Shown in pieces: positions 7,648 to 16,366 of a stretch of DNA of 46,215 nt (its first letter is position 1; each line of letters starts with the position of its first letter). The DNA lies in NCBI GenBank assembly GCA_902781515.1, contig CACZJU010000021.1, forward strand, positions 1-46,215, read 5' to 3'. The DNA is from an uncultured Bacteroidales bacterium. GTDB lineage: Bacteria > Bacteroidota > Bacteroidia > Bacteroidales > Bacteroidaceae. A program made the position numbers and the translations under genes. Under the pieces are notes generated by a model. It did not search any database. It was not told the DNA's origin and saw only the letters and a list, made by a program, of their open reading frames with translations.

Positions 7648-7729
7648 AGGAACCTCTCTACGCCCCAAAGTTCTTCATATATGTTGCTTTGTTGTATTTC
7701 CCCTCTTTGGAGCGTTAGCAGAGGTTCCT
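7648..7729. terminator. convergent terminator-like inverted repeat overlapping the mazG end
   Basis: AGGAACCTCT (7648-7657) pairs with AGAGGTTCCT (7720-7729). Further in, CCCCAAAG pairs imperfectly with CTTTGGAG. The loop is about 35 bases and a T-rich run follows on the plus strand (TTCTTTTTG). The right arm lies inside the last codons of mazG. The structure probably ends transcription from the sigma-factor operon. Confidence 0.6.
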
Positions 7730-8503
7730 TCTTTTTGCTTCGTTCCACAGGGCATCCATCTCGGCAAGAGTCATATCCCTTAGTTCACGTCCCTGCTCCT
7801 TAGCCTTTGCCTCAACATAATTAAAGCGGCTAATGAACTTCTGATTGGTGCGTTCCAAAGCATTGTCGGGATTGATATGATAGAGACGGGCCATGTTGAT
7901 AAGACTAAACAGGTAATCTCCGAATTCCTCTTCGCTACGCGTCTTATCACCTTTCTCTATCTCTGTACGCAGTTCTCCCAACTCCTCCTGAACCTTTGCC
8001 CATACATCCTCACGCTGTTCCCAGTCGAAACCGACGTTACGGGCCTTCTCCTGTATGCGCTCAGCCTTTATTACTGAAGGTAATGCTGCAGGAACTCCGC
8101 TAAGGACTGTCATATTTCCACCCTTCTCCTTCTGCTTTATCAATTCCCATGACTTGAGCACATCACCAGCCGTCTCTGCCACAGCATCGCCATAGACATG
8201 GGGATGGCGGAAGATGAGCTTGTCGCACAATTTGTGGCAGACATCGGCAATGTCAAACTGCCCCTTCTCGTCACCTATCTTAGCATAGAAACATACGTGT
8301 AGCAATACATCGCCCAATTCCTTGCAAATATCCTGTACATCGTCCTTAATCAGGGCATCACACAATTCGTAGGTTTCCTCGATTGTGTTCTGTCTCAGAC
8401 TCTCATTAGTCTGCTTCCTGTCCCATGGACATTTCTCTCTCAGTTCGTCCAGCACATCGAGCACCCGCCCGAATGCTGCCATTTTCTCTTCTCGTGTATG
8501 CAT
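7715..8503 (-). CDS. mazG: nucleoside triphosphate pyrophosphohydrolase
   Basis: MazG hydrolyses (d)NTPs to the monophosphate and pyrophosphate, a housecleaning step. The 262 residues contain two MazG domains: the first about 10-120 with the metal-binding EETYE at 42-46 and a downstream KELGDVLLHVCFY, the second about 150-250 with EEFGDYLFSLINMAR. I place the start at ATG 8503 (MHTREEKMAAFG), the usual family start; the frame continues upstream only to a TTG. The -7 box lies only 9 bases before this ATG, so the transcript would be nearly leaderless. The gene converges on the sigma-factor operon and diverges from valS. Confidence 0.93.
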   Translation of the reverse strand: MHTREEKMAAFGRVLDVLDELREKCPWDRKQTNESLRQNTIEETYELCDALIKDDVQDICKELGDVLLHVCFYAKIGDEKGQFDIADVCHKLCDKLIFRHPHVYGDAVAETAGDVLKSWELIKQKEKGGNMTVLSGVPAALPSVIKAERIQEKARNVGFDWEQREDVWAKVQEELGELRTEIEKGDKTRSEEEFGDYLFSLINMARLYHINPDNALERTNQKFISRFNYVEAKAKEQGRELRDMTLAEMDALWNEAKRRNLC

Positions 8504-8511
8504 AGTGACTA

Positions 8512-8519
8512 CAAAAGTA
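8512..8519 (-). promoter_or_regulatory. -7 box of mazG
   Basis: TACTTTTG on the minus strand, 9 bases before the ATG at 8503. No TTTG is visible at the right spacing; the upstream DNA is the A-rich repeat block 8527-8563. Confidence 0.5.
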
Positions 8520-8526
8520 GTCAATA

Positions 8527-8563
8527 AATTAAAAATTAAAAATTAAAAATTGAAAATTATTTC
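8527..8563. repeat. short A/T tandem repeat between mazG and valS
   Basis: Near-perfect repeats of AATTAAAA with a period of about 8 bases, ending in ATTGAAAATTATTTC. The block sits just upstream of the valS -7 box and in the place of the -33 element of the mazG promoter. Confidence 0.65.
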
Positions 8564-8564
8564 G

Positions 8565-8572
8565 TATCTTTG
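8565..8572 (+). promoter_or_regulatory. valS -7 box
   Basis: TATCTTTG preceded by AATTATTTCG and followed by CACGC. The same arrangement, AATTATTTTG then TATCTTTG then CGCCC, stands before the PpiD-like gene at 36455-36462. No TTTG is found about 20 bases upstream; the repeat block occupies that place. Confidence 0.65.
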
Positions 8573-8602
8573 CACGCAATTAACGAAATCCGATTTAGTA
8601 CT

Positions 8603-8631
8603 CTATAACCTATAACCCATAACCTATAACC
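8603..8631. repeat. CTATAACC tandem repeat in the valS leader
   Basis: Four near-copies of CTATAACC (CTATAACCTATAACC, then CATAACCTATAACC) fill the leader just before the valS ATG at 8638. They would be transcribed as part of the 5' untranslated region. Confidence 0.7.
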
Positions 8632-8637
8632 ATTCAT

Positions 8638-11421
8638 ATGGAATTAGCAACAAAATACAACCCTGCCGATGTCGAAGGCAAGTGGTATCAGTATTGGTTA
8701 GACAATAAACTTTTCAGTTCCAAACCCGACGATCGCGAGCCATACACAATCGTCATTCCTCCACCAAACGTAACAGGTGTGCTGCACATGGGACATGTCC
8801 TCAATGAAACCATTCAGGACATCCTTGTTCGCCATGCCCGTATGGAAGGCAAGAATGCTTGCTGGGTGCCTGGTACAGACCATGCCTCCATTGCAACTGA
8901 GGCCAAGGTGGTAAACCGACTGGCTGAGCAAGGTATCAAGAAGACCGACCTCACACGCGAAGAGTTCCTGAAGCATGCTTGGGCTTGGACTGAGGAGCAC
9001 GGAGGCATTATCCTGAAACAGCTTCGTAAGCTCGGCTGTTCCTGCGACTGGGACCGCACGGCTTTCACTATGGACGAGAAGCGTAGCGAGAGTGTCATCA
9101 AGGTCTTCTGCGACCTATATCGCAAGGGCCTCATCTATCGTGGCGTACGAATGGTCAACTGGGATCCTAAGGCCCTGACCGCCCTATCCGACGAGGAAGT
9201 CATCTATAAGGAAGAGCACACCAAGCTCTACTACATGAAATACTATGTAGAAAGTCCTGTAACGAGTGATTGTATCGCTGGAGAAGGGAACGTAGTTCAC
9301 AAGGACGAGAAAGGCTACTATGCCGTAGTGGCAACTACACGTCCTGAAACCATTATGGGCGACGTGGCAATGTGCATCAACCCCAATGACCCCAAGAACC
9401 AGTGGTTGAAGGGCAAGAAAGTAATTGTGCCCCTCGTTGGTCGTGTCATTCCCGTCATTGAGGACGAATATGTGGACATTGAGTTTGGTACTGGTTGCTT
9501 GAAGGTTACTCCTGCCCACGATGTCAACGACTATATGCTGGGCGAGAAATACAATCTGGAAGCCATTGATGTATTCAATCCCGATGGTACTCTGTCAGAA
9601 GCTGCAAAGCTTTACGTTGGTATGGACCGTTTCGACTGCCGCAAGCAGATTTCTAAGGATATGGTTGAGGCCGGTCTGATGGAGAAGATAGAGGACTACG
9701 ACAATAAGATTGGTTGCTCGGAACGTACAGGTGCGCCCATCGAGCCACGTCTTTCTATGCAGTGGTTCCTGAAGATGGAGCATCTGGCAGAGATTGCCCT
9801 CGGTCCCGTTATGAACGATGATATCAAGTTCTATCCCGCAAAATACAAGAACACCTATCGCCACTGGCTCGAGAACATCAAGGACTGGTGCATCAGCCGT
9901 CAGTTGTGGTGGGGACATCGCATTCCTGCATATTATATAGGCCTCTCCCCAACCCTCCCCAAAGGGAAGGGAGAAACATCACCTTCATTGCAGGATTTAG
10001 GCATTCCCTACGGTGCCTTTGTAGTAGCAGAAAGTGAAGAAAAAGCCTATAAACTGGCTGTTGAGCAATATCCCGCTCTTAAAACCCTCCTCCCTTCGGG
10101 GGGAGATGGAGAGGGGCTTGGCTTCATACTGAAGCAGGACGAGGATGCTCTGGACACTTGGTTCAGCAGTTGGCTCTGGCCTATCTCGCTGTTCGACGGC
10201 ATTAACAATCCAGGCAACGAAGAGATAAAGTACTACTACCCCACTGCCGACCTCGTAACCGGTCCGGACATCATCTTCTTCTGGGTAGCCCGCATGATTA
10301 TGGCAGGCTACGAATATGAAGGCAAGATGCCCTTCCGCAATGTTTACTTCACTGGTATCGTGCGCGACAAACTGGGCCGCAAGATGTCTAAGTCGCTGGG
10401 CAACAGTCCCGACCCTCTGGACCTCATTGCCCGCTTCGGTGCTGACGGTGTGCGTATGGGTATGATGCTGGCAGCTCCTGCCGGCAACGACATACTCTTC
10501 GACGAGGCTCTCTGCGAACAGGGACGCAACTTCTGCAATAAAATTTGGAATGCCTTCCGTCTGGTAAAGGGCTGGGAAGTTTCCGAGAGCGCTAAGTTCC
10601 CTGAGATTAACGCCAATGCCATTGCATGGATGCAGGCCAAGATACGCGAGACAGGAGCCGAGATAGAGGATTCATTCTCGAAATATCGCCTCTCTGAAGC
10701 CCTTATGGCAGCCTTCAAGCTGTTCACCGACGAGTTCTCCGGCTGGTATCTCGAAATGATTAAGCCTGCATATCAGCAGCCCATCGACAGCCAGACCTTG
10801 AAGGCCACGCTCGACATCTTCGAAACGCTGATGAAGATTATCCACCCCTTCATGCCGTTCATCACAGAAGAACTCTTCCAAGCCCTTGCAGAACGCGAAC
10901 AGGGCGACAGCATAATGGTGAACCCGCTTAAACTTGATGTTCTGAACGAAGAGGACACTCAGATTATTTCTGCATACGAGGAGGCGAAGCAAATTATCAG
11001 CAACGTGCGTGCCGTTCGCAATCAGAAGAACATCGCACAGAAGGAAGCACTCGTGCTGGAAGCCATCGGCAAGCCCGAAGGTTCATTGCCTCTGTCCGAA
11101 ACCATCAAGAAGATGGCCAACCTCTCTGCTATCAAATACGTGGAGAAGAAGGGCGAAGGCTCGCAAAGCTTCTTGGTAGGAACCGATGAGTATGCTGTGC
11201 CTCTGGGAAGCCTCATTGACACCGATGCTGAGGCAGAGAAGGCTGAAGCTGAAATCAAGCGTTTGGAAGGCTTCATGGCAGGCATTCAGAAGAAACTTTC
11301 CAACGAACGCTTCGTACAGAACGCTCCTGCACAGGTTGTAGAGCTTGAGCGCAAGAAGCTAAGCGACGCAGAAAGCAAGATTGCAGCTCTGCGTGAAACG
11401 CTGAAAGCTCTGGGCAAATAA
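8638..11421 (+). CDS. valS: valyl-tRNA synthetase with two in-frame palindromic insertions
   Basis: Charges tRNA-Val with valine. The 927 residues show the class I signature HMGH at 50-53, the editing-domain phrase [33 protein letters not shown] and the KMSKS loop at 582-586, then the anticodon-binding and C-terminal coiled-coil parts. Bacterial ValRS of this group is, to my knowledge, around 875-880 residues, so about 50 are extra. They coincide with two GC-rich palindromic DNA elements (9940-9973 and 10084-10121), which add [12 protein letters not shown] and [12 protein letters not shown] around a diverged stretch just before [12 protein letters not shown]. The frame stays open and every catalytic motif remains, so the enzyme is probably active. 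Followed by its own terminator. Confidence 0.97.
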   Translation: MELATKYNPADVEGKWYQYWLDNKLFSSKPDDREPYTIVIPPPNVTGVLHMGHVLNETIQDILVRHARMEGKNACWVPGTDHASIATEAKVVNRLAEQGIKKTDLTREEFLKHAWAWTEEHGGIILKQLRKLGCSCDWDRTAFTMDEKRSESVIKVFCDLYRKGLIYRGVRMVNWDPKALTALSDEEVIYKEEHTKLYYMKYYVESPVTSDCIAGEGNVVHKDEKGYYAVVATTRPETIMGDVAMCINPNDPKNQWLKGKKVIVPLVGRVIPVIEDEYVDIEFGTGCLKVTPAHDVNDYMLGEKYNLEAIDVFNPDGTLSEAAKLYVGMDRFDCRKQISKDMVEAGLMEKIEDYDNKIGCSERTGAPIEPRLSMQWFLKMEHLAEIALGPVMNDDIKFYPAKYKNTYRHWLENIKDWCISRQLWWGHRIPAYYIGLSPTLPKGKGETSPSLQDLGIPYGAFVVAESEEKAYKLAVEQYPALKTLLPSGGDGEGLGFILKQDEDALDTWFSSWLWPISLFDGINNPGNEEIKYYYPTADLVTGPDIIFFWVARMIMAGYEYEGKMPFRNVYFTGIVRDKLGRKMSKSLGNSPDPLDLIARFGADGVRMGMMLAAPAGNDILFDEALCEQGRNFCNKIWNAFRLVKGWEVSESAKFPEINANAIAWMQAKIRETGAEIEDSFSKYRLSEALMAAFKLFTDEFSGWYLEMIKPAYQQPIDSQTLKATLDIFETLMKIIHPFMPFITEELFQALAEREQGDSIMVNPLKLDVLNEEDTQIISAYEEAKQIISNVRAVRNQKNIAQKEALVLEAIGKPEGSLPLSETIKKMANLSAIKYVEKKGEGSQSFLVGTDEYAVPLGSLIDTDAEAEKAEAEIKRLEGFMAGIQKKLSNERFVQNAPAQVVELERKKLSDAESKIAALRETLKALGK
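9940..9973. repeat. GC-rich palindromic element inside valS, copy 1
   Basis: GGCCTCTCCCC, then AACCCTCCCC, then AAAGGGAAGGGAGA. The second half forms a hairpin, CCCTCCCC with AAGGGAAGGG. It is translated as [12 protein letters not shown]. It belongs to the same family as copy 2 at 10084-10121, which is in the opposite orientation. Confidence 0.75.
10084..10121. repeat. GC-rich palindromic element inside valS, copy 2 (inverted)
   Basis: ACCCTCCTCCCTTCGGG, then GGGAGATGGAGAGGGGC. Its reverse complement reads GCCCCTCTCCATCTCC, then CCCCGAAGGGAGGAGGG, close to copy 1. The hairpin is CTCCCTTCGGGGGGAG. It is translated as [12 protein letters not shown]. Copies 1 and 2 therefore flank 110 bases of valS as an inverted pair. 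Confidence 0.75.
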
Positions 11422-11446
11422 AGAGACACATTCCTACATCTTATAC

Positions 11447-11490
11447 AATACCCCTCTGCGCCTAATCGCTGCAGGGGGGTATTCTTATAT
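11447..11490 (+). terminator. valS terminator
   Basis: AATACCCCTCTGC (11447-11459) pairs with GCAGGGGGGTATT (11471-11483) over 13 pairs, one of them a G-U wobble, followed by CTTATAT. It lies 25 bases after the valS stop. Confidence 0.75.
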
Positions 11491-11494
11491 CTAT

Positions 11495-11678
11495 CTTCAG
11501 AGGTTAACTTAACCTGTGGCGATAGGTTAATATAACCTTTGGCGATAGGTTAATATAACTTATGGCGATAGGTTAATATAACCTTTGGCGAAACATTAGT
11601 AATGTATGGGGCGAAACATTAGTAATGTATGGGGCGGAAGATTACTAATGTATAGGGCGGAAGATTAGTAATGCTTGA
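11495..11678. repeat. 23-base-period dyad array 1
   Basis: Eight consecutive units, each exactly 23 bases: starts at 11495, 11518, 11541, 11564, 11587, 11610, 11633 and 11656. The first four (type A) centre on GTTAACTTAACC or GTTAATATAACC and continue TTTGGCGATAG. The next four (type B) centre on ACATTAGTAATGT, GATTACTAATGT or GATTAGTAATGC and share a GGCGAA or GGCGGAAG start. Each core is itself close to a palindrome, although the cores differ between units. The array starts right after the valS terminator and ends about 20 bases before the convergent terminator. No open frame explains it, since 23 is not a multiple of 3. Confidence 0.85.
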
Positions 11679-11697
11679 GGCGAAGGGATATAACAAA

Positions 11698-11730
11698 GGA
11701 GCGCTCCCGAATGGAAGCGCCCCTTTTATG
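11698..11730 (-). terminator. terminator of the SusCD operon
   Basis: Hairpin GGAGCGCT (11698-11705) with AGCGCCCC (11716-11723), with inner C-G pairs and one mismatch. On the minus strand it is followed by TTTGTTATA. It lies about 20 bases after the stop of the last gene of the minus-strand operon. Confidence 0.65.
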
Positions 11731-11748
11731 AATAGTATCGTTCAGGAA

Positions 11749-13881
11749 TTACTTCACAACGATTTTGCGGCCCTGTTCTACAACAATGCCCTTGTAGTTA
11801 GCGCCTACGCGCTGACCAGCCATATTGTAGCGAACAGCCTTACCAGCAACCTTATCAGCCTCTACGCCATTGATGCCAGTACCAGCAAACGAGATTGTTG
11901 CACCAGCAAGGAAGTATGAGAGAGGATTCACAGAATCTACGTAATAAATATTCTCACTGAAGTTATTCTGGAACTTCCATTCACCATTAAGTACATCTGT
12001 AAGCAGAGTTACATCAGTTGTGCTGGTGGTCTGATCATTTACTTCAACACCGGTGAAGAACAGGGTATAAGTAACTTGTGAAGTCTTATAAGTACCCATG
12101 AACTGTCCATTGCTGAATACATAGTTTCCATCAGCGTTCTTGGAACCCTTCACCCAACCTGTGGCACCAGCGCGACCAAGACCCTGAATATAGAAGTCAT
12201 TCTGATCCTCACTTATAGCAACATTCACAACGGAAGAATAATCTCTTGTCTGACCATTTAAGAAAATCTGACCCTTGAAGTCGTGAGCAGATGCCTGCAG
12301 GCCTTCGGGCAGAGTATTCTTGGTATACCATGTGATGTTGTACCATGTAATTTCAGACTTATGCTCTTCGTTACCACCTCTGTAGATGCTCTGAAGACCA
12401 ACACGCTTCCATGTGCTGTGATCCATGTTCAAATAAATACCACTGGCAAAGATATCATAATTGTCAGTAAACGTTGCAGGAATCTCAGTCATGTCTGCTT
12501 CTAACTTTGGATACAAGTCCTTCGTGAATGTAACAACAGCGGGCTCGCCCTCGCCTGTATCGGCAAGTACAACGTATGACAGTTTATCAGCTACAAGGTC
12601 GTTGCCGTCAACATCCTGCAGAGGAATGCTTCTCTCAAGAACATTACCAACAGTTGTAAAGCGCAGACGTGTGACAACAGGAGCAGCAGGAGTTGCAGCA
12701 ACGTCATTGATCTTAGTCATTGTAACATTCTTTTCGGCCTGATATATAGACTTGTTTATCTGGTCCTTATAAGCATTAATTGCAACTGCAACATCTGCAT
12801 CAGCGATTTCAAACGTGTTGCTCTCTGAGCTGTAATTGAAGACAACATCAACAATTTCCTTGGTCTTAACGTTATAACCAATGAAATAAAGTTCATCTTC
12901 GTCCTCACCTCCCAAGAACTGACCAGCAGCGAAGGTAACCGTACCCTCATTCAGAGTACCCTTTACCCATGCATCTGGCATATCAGTAGAAATGCCCTGA
13001 ACATAAACATCATTATCCTTGAAACCGATCTTTACAGAATTAGAAACATTACTTTCTTTAGAATAAGAGACGCCCTTGTATGCATAGTTCTCTACAACCA
13101 AGTCTTCAGGAGCCTCAACAGGAGCTATAGCCTCACCATTGATGGCAATAGTAGCACCCTTAGCATACTTTGTGAAAGTGTAAAGTCTGTCTGTGCGACC
13201 GGCATTCTCAGCAAATGCATTCTGGAATTCGTAAACGCCAGCAGTTGCATCCTTCTTCAATACGATGTCGGCAACTTCCTCTTCAGCAGCGTCCATACCT
13301 ACAAATATGACAACATAACTACCGGAAACACCCATATACTGAGCATTCTCAAGGATGTAAGTATCATCTCCTGACTTCACACCCTTTACCCAAGCAGTTG
13401 CATCCTCTTCTCCAATGCCCTGAATATAGATGCTATCCTCAACTGTAGCAATATATACGTTACGCTCAAATGGTGTCTCTTCGCCTCGTGATACAGTAGA
13501 ACCCTTGAATGCAACTTCTGTCTTCTTCAAGCCACTGGGCAGTGTGAAAGTCTTAGGCCAAACTGGAGTGTACCAGCCAATCTCTGACTCATGACGCTCG
13601 TCACCACCATAGTAAATGGTCTGCACACCAATTCGCTTCCACGTCATATAATCCTCCATATTCAAGTATATTTTGGGACCAGTGACGAAGTCGTAGTTGT
13701 CGGTGAAGTTGAAAGGAATCTCAGTCATATCTTCAGTCAACTTAGTGTAGTCCTCAGTAGAGAATGTAACCAACTGAGGCTCGCCCTCACCCTTGTCGCA
13801 ATAAACCTTATATGTAACCTTATCGGGCCGAGAAATTGATGCCAGAAATAGTCGGGTTAGCAGGAGTACCAGGCTTTTCAC
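11749..13881 (-). CDS. C-terminal part of a frameshifted surface repeat protein
   Basis: About 690 residues continuing the protein whose N-terminal part lies at 13820-14980. It has two copies of a roughly 330-residue module. Each module contains GEGEP, a TFTDNYD or NFTDNYD phrase, IYLNM, TWKR and IYxGG, followed by beta units with YIQGI or YVQGI and then AWVKG or GWVKG. The C-terminus (YNMAGQRVGANYKGIVVEQ, then GRKIVVK) is a type IX-like sorting tail, shared in style with the M6 protease at 23020. The first possible start is a GTG whose first 20 or so residues happen to be hydrophobic, but the module begins mid-way, so it is read as the rest of a broken gene. Function unknown; probably cell-surface. 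Confidence 0.7.
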   Translation of the reverse strand: MKSLVLLLTRLFLASISRPDKVTYKVYCDKGEGEPQLVTFSTEDYTKLTEDMTEIPFNFTDNYDFVTGPKIYLNMEDYMTWKRIGVQTIYYGGDERHESEIGWYTPVWPKTFTLPSGLKKTEVAFKGSTVSRGEETPFERNVYIATVEDSIYIQGIGEEDATAWVKGVKSGDDTYILENAQYMGVSGSYVVIFVGMDAAEEEVADIVLKKDATAGVYEFQNAFAENAGRTDRLYTFTKYAKGATIAINGEAIAPVEAPEDLVVENYAYKGVSYSKESNVSNSVKIGFKDNDVYVQGISTDMPDAWVKGTLNEGTVTFAAGQFLGGEDEDELYFIGYNVKTKEIVDVVFNYSSESNTFEIADADVAVAINAYKDQINKSIYQAEKNVTMTKINDVAATPAAPVVTRLRFTTVGNVLERSIPLQDVDGNDLVADKLSYVVLADTGEGEPAVVTFTKDLYPKLEADMTEIPATFTDNYDIFASGIYLNMDHSTWKRVGLQSIYRGGNEEHKSEITWYNITWYTKNTLPEGLQASAHDFKGQIFLNGQTRDYSSVVNVAISEDQNDFYIQGLGRAGATGWVKGSKNADGNYVFSNGQFMGTYKTSQVTYTLFFTGVEVNDQTTSTTDVTLLTDVLNGEWKFQNNFSENIYYVDSVNPLSYFLAGATISFAGTGINGVEADKVAGKAVRYNMAGQRVGANYKGIVVEQGRKIVVK

Positions 13882-14980
13882 TTACCTTCTGTATAGTAAT
13901 GCCCTCATAATAGGTCCATATATTGCTCTCTTTAGCCTGTAGGTCATAGAAAATCGTCTTATCAATACTAATAACCATAGTACCTTCTGTTGCTAAAACG
14001 CCATTCTCTGCATCATAGTCAAATACCAAATCTACTCCTTCATATGAAGCCCAATAGGTACCAAGGAACCAAAGGGTATAAGAATGCATAGTGCCAAGCA
14101 TCTGACCAGTTGGGAAAGTAATCTTACCATCTTCAAGTGTACCCTTAACCCATGCCTCAGGTAAACTCTGGCAGAGACCCTGAACATATACGTCACTACC
14201 CTTGAAACCAATCTTTACAGAAAAAGAAATAGGATTATCATCACCATCATAAGCACTGAGCAGATAATCCTCTGCTACCAAATCAGTAGGAGCCTCAACG
14301 GGCATGTCTACTTCCTCTGTATAAGCTACTACAAGTCCGGCACCAATGTATGCATAAAGTCCACGTTTACCCTCTATATCCTCCTCACTGACATCACCAA
14401 TAACAGTAGTAAAAGTGAATGCATCAGCGTCACCGTCGTATTGGGCCTCAATGTCGATAAATGCGCCATTATTATCCTGTGCAGCAGCATAAATGGGGTA
14501 TGATTGGCCACCACTCTGTAATGCACCCAGATACTGGTCTTTCTCAAACACTACAGTAGTTTCATCTTTGAAAGTACCCTTAATATAAGATTCTGGCATA
14601 TAAGTGCTCAGACCCTTAATATACACAACATCATAGCCATCCCATACGACCTCAACAGTACGATTAATAGCCACTTGATTCCAACCAGAGTTACCATAGG
14701 TATATCCAGTACCAGTAGCAGTGTAATAGGTTGCCTCGCTGCCTGCTGGTGGAACAACCACCTCGGGAGTCTTGGCAGGAGCCTTTTTAGCAGCAGTAGC
14801 CTGCTGCGAGCGAACTTTCTTCATGTCCTTATTAAAGAACTGCAGGGGAGCCTTTGATGACCTCTGCTGAAGAGCAACATTCTGCTTCAGAATCTGACTT
14901 ATATTGGCAGGCTTCTGAGCAAAGGATACGGTTGACATCAGGAGTGCCAACACCATAAGAGTAAAATTCTTAATCCTCAT
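13820..14980 (-). CDS. N-terminal part of a frameshifted surface repeat protein
   Basis: 386 residues with a signal peptide (1-21, ending VSFAQ), an Ala/Lys-rich linker, and two beta units carrying VYIKGLSTYMPESYIKG and VYVQGLCQSLPEAWVKG. It ends at PANPTISGINFSAR just where the next module should begin. The equivalent join in the downstream part reads APVVTRLRF, about 23 more residues, then DKLSYVVLADTGEGEP; here NF is followed almost at once, in another frame, by DKVTYKVYCDKGEGEP. So about 70 bases plus a non-multiple of three seem lost. Last in the SusCD operon, 42 bases after the DUF4302 gene. It is either a true broken gene or a sequencing or assembly error. Confidence 0.72.
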   Translation of the reverse strand: MRIKNFTLMVLALLMSTVSFAQKPANISQILKQNVALQQRSSKAPLQFFNKDMKKVRSQQATAAKKAPAKTPEVVVPPAGSEATYYTATGTGYTYGNSGWNQVAINRTVEVVWDGYDVVYIKGLSTYMPESYIKGTFKDETTVVFEKDQYLGALQSGGQSYPIYAAAQDNNGAFIDIEAQYDGDADAFTFTTVIGDVSEEDIEGKRGLYAYIGAGLVVAYTEEVDMPVEAPTDLVAEDYLLSAYDGDDNPISFSVKIGFKGSDVYVQGLCQSLPEAWVKGTLEDGKITFPTGQMLGTMHSYTLWFLGTYWASYEGVDLVFDYDAENGVLATEGTMVISIDKTIFYDLQAKESNIWTYYEGITIQKVSEKPGTPANPTISGINFSAR

Positions 14981-15022
14981 AATGTAAATGTTTAGTTAAT
15001 TAAAATGATATTTATCTCTATA

Positions 15023-16345
15023 TTATTTGACTAATTTGAAAGTCTTGGTTCCGTCGGCTGATACGAATACTGTAGTGGACAAATTGAAATAGTTCTCCGG
15101 AGTCATGTCATATGTATCATCAAGAACAGCACCGAATGCCCTAACTGCATCGAGCACAGTGGCATCCTTCTCCAAAAGTTTATTGTCCATGTTATCCGGC
15201 TGGCTTACAATCTTAACCTGACCAAAATTCGGAGTCAGACGCGTCAATGCCATACCGCCCACACTCTTGGAGCGTCCAACCTTCCACTCTATCACAAGTC
15301 CAGTTACCTTATTGGCATTAGTTGTTTCGCCAATACCAATACGTGACAAGGAGTTGTTCTTACCGGAAGCCTTGAATGCATCGTCCAACTGATAGTATAG
15401 GGTCTTCAGGTCGTTTGACATAGTCAGAGTATCCATCCACATGATTTGTGTGCTGGTAGCCAACATACGATCCCAAGTTGCGATGACCTTAATTGTTCCG
15501 TCTTCGTTAACCAAGCAGGTCTTGTCATCAGACAAAGTAAACTCCTGATAAGAATGTCCAAAGAATTCATCCTTATGTTCGTTGCGGAAGCCCGTCGGAG
15601 TGAAACAGCAAGAAATAGAGTCAAAACTCAAAGGATTGACAACACGATCGCATATACGATATCTGCCATCGCGCAAACCAGTAAGGTATAGCGTATCTCT
15701 GCCATCGGTGAAGTAATATGAAGGAACTTCTTCGCTGGCAATAGTGTTGCGCATTGTCTCTGTATCCGCAATATAGGTAGCCCAAGCGCGGTCGGCCTTA
15801 ATCATGCGTATTTCAGCGCCATAACGCTCGCCACGAAGAATGATTTCATTATCATTAAACGACAGAACAACCCAGTTTTGGTCGCCCTGCATTCCGGCTC
15901 CGTCAGAAATAAGAATGTCTGGAGCGGCCCAATGTGCCACAGGGTCAACAAAAGGAGTGAGCACATCGTTCCATGTATTAAATGCCAGTACCAGACCTTC
16001 CTCACGAATCATCTCGTAGAGACTTGAATGTTCGGTGTAGGTATTTGCATTGCCATCGCGCAAGAAACGATGGTTTCCGGCAAAAGTCACCTTTCCATTG
16101 TTCTCGAACTTCGCAAAGAGATTGAAGCCCTCGAACAAAGCAGAAAAAATGCCGACATGATACTGAACAACCCATCCCTGTGGAGCAGCAACCAATATCT
16201 CCTGAAGTCTGTCTCCATTCTTCACGGTACGCAATGCTGCACTTTCCGTGAACAAATCATCTTCTTCGAAATTCGTGCATCCAATGAGTGAGAATACTAC
16301 CATCACACTCAGAATTGCACGTAAAAACAAAATATTTTTCTTCAT
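15023..16345 (-). CDS. DUF4302 family lipoprotein
   Basis: 440 residues beginning MKKNILFLRA with a lipoprotein signal peptide and lipobox FSLIGC. Then comes a DUF4302 type body: the phrase EILVAAPQGWVVQYHVG near residue 50, a FAKFENNGKVTFAGN strand pair, and many aromatic beta segments with DxxCLVNEDGTIKV-like turns. DUF4302 proteins are known as companions of SusC/SusD pairs in Bacteroidetes; their ligand is not known. It probably sits on the outer membrane facing outward, acting as an accessory surface-binding protein. I take the start at ATG 16345; an ATG four codons upstream (16357) is possible. Spacing to its neighbours is 21 and 42 bases, fitting a single operon. Confidence 0.85.
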   Translation of the reverse strand: MKKNILFLRAILSVMVVFSLIGCTNFEEDDLFTESAALRTVKNGDRLQEILVAAPQGWVVQYHVGIFSALFEGFNLFAKFENNGKVTFAGNHRFLRDGNANTYTEHSSLYEMIREEGLVLAFNTWNDVLTPFVDPVAHWAAPDILISDGAGMQGDQNWVVLSFNDNEIILRGERYGAEIRMIKADRAWATYIADTETMRNTIASEEVPSYYFTDGRDTLYLTGLRDGRYRICDRVVNPLSFDSISCCFTPTGFRNEHKDEFFGHSYQEFTLSDDKTCLVNEDGTIKVIATWDRMLATSTQIMWMDTLTMSNDLKTLYYQLDDAFKASGKNNSLSRIGIGETTNANKVTGLVIEWKVGRSKSVGGMALTRLTPNFGQVKIVSQPDNMDNKLLEKDATVLDAVRAFGAVLDDTYDMTPENYFNLSTTVFVSADGTKTFKLVK

Positions 16346-16366
16346 ATCAATATACATCTATATATA

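Noticed and set aside
11495-11678. CRISPR array
   Set aside because: The 23-base units have no distinct spacers; core and flank both repeat, and there are no cas genes in the window.
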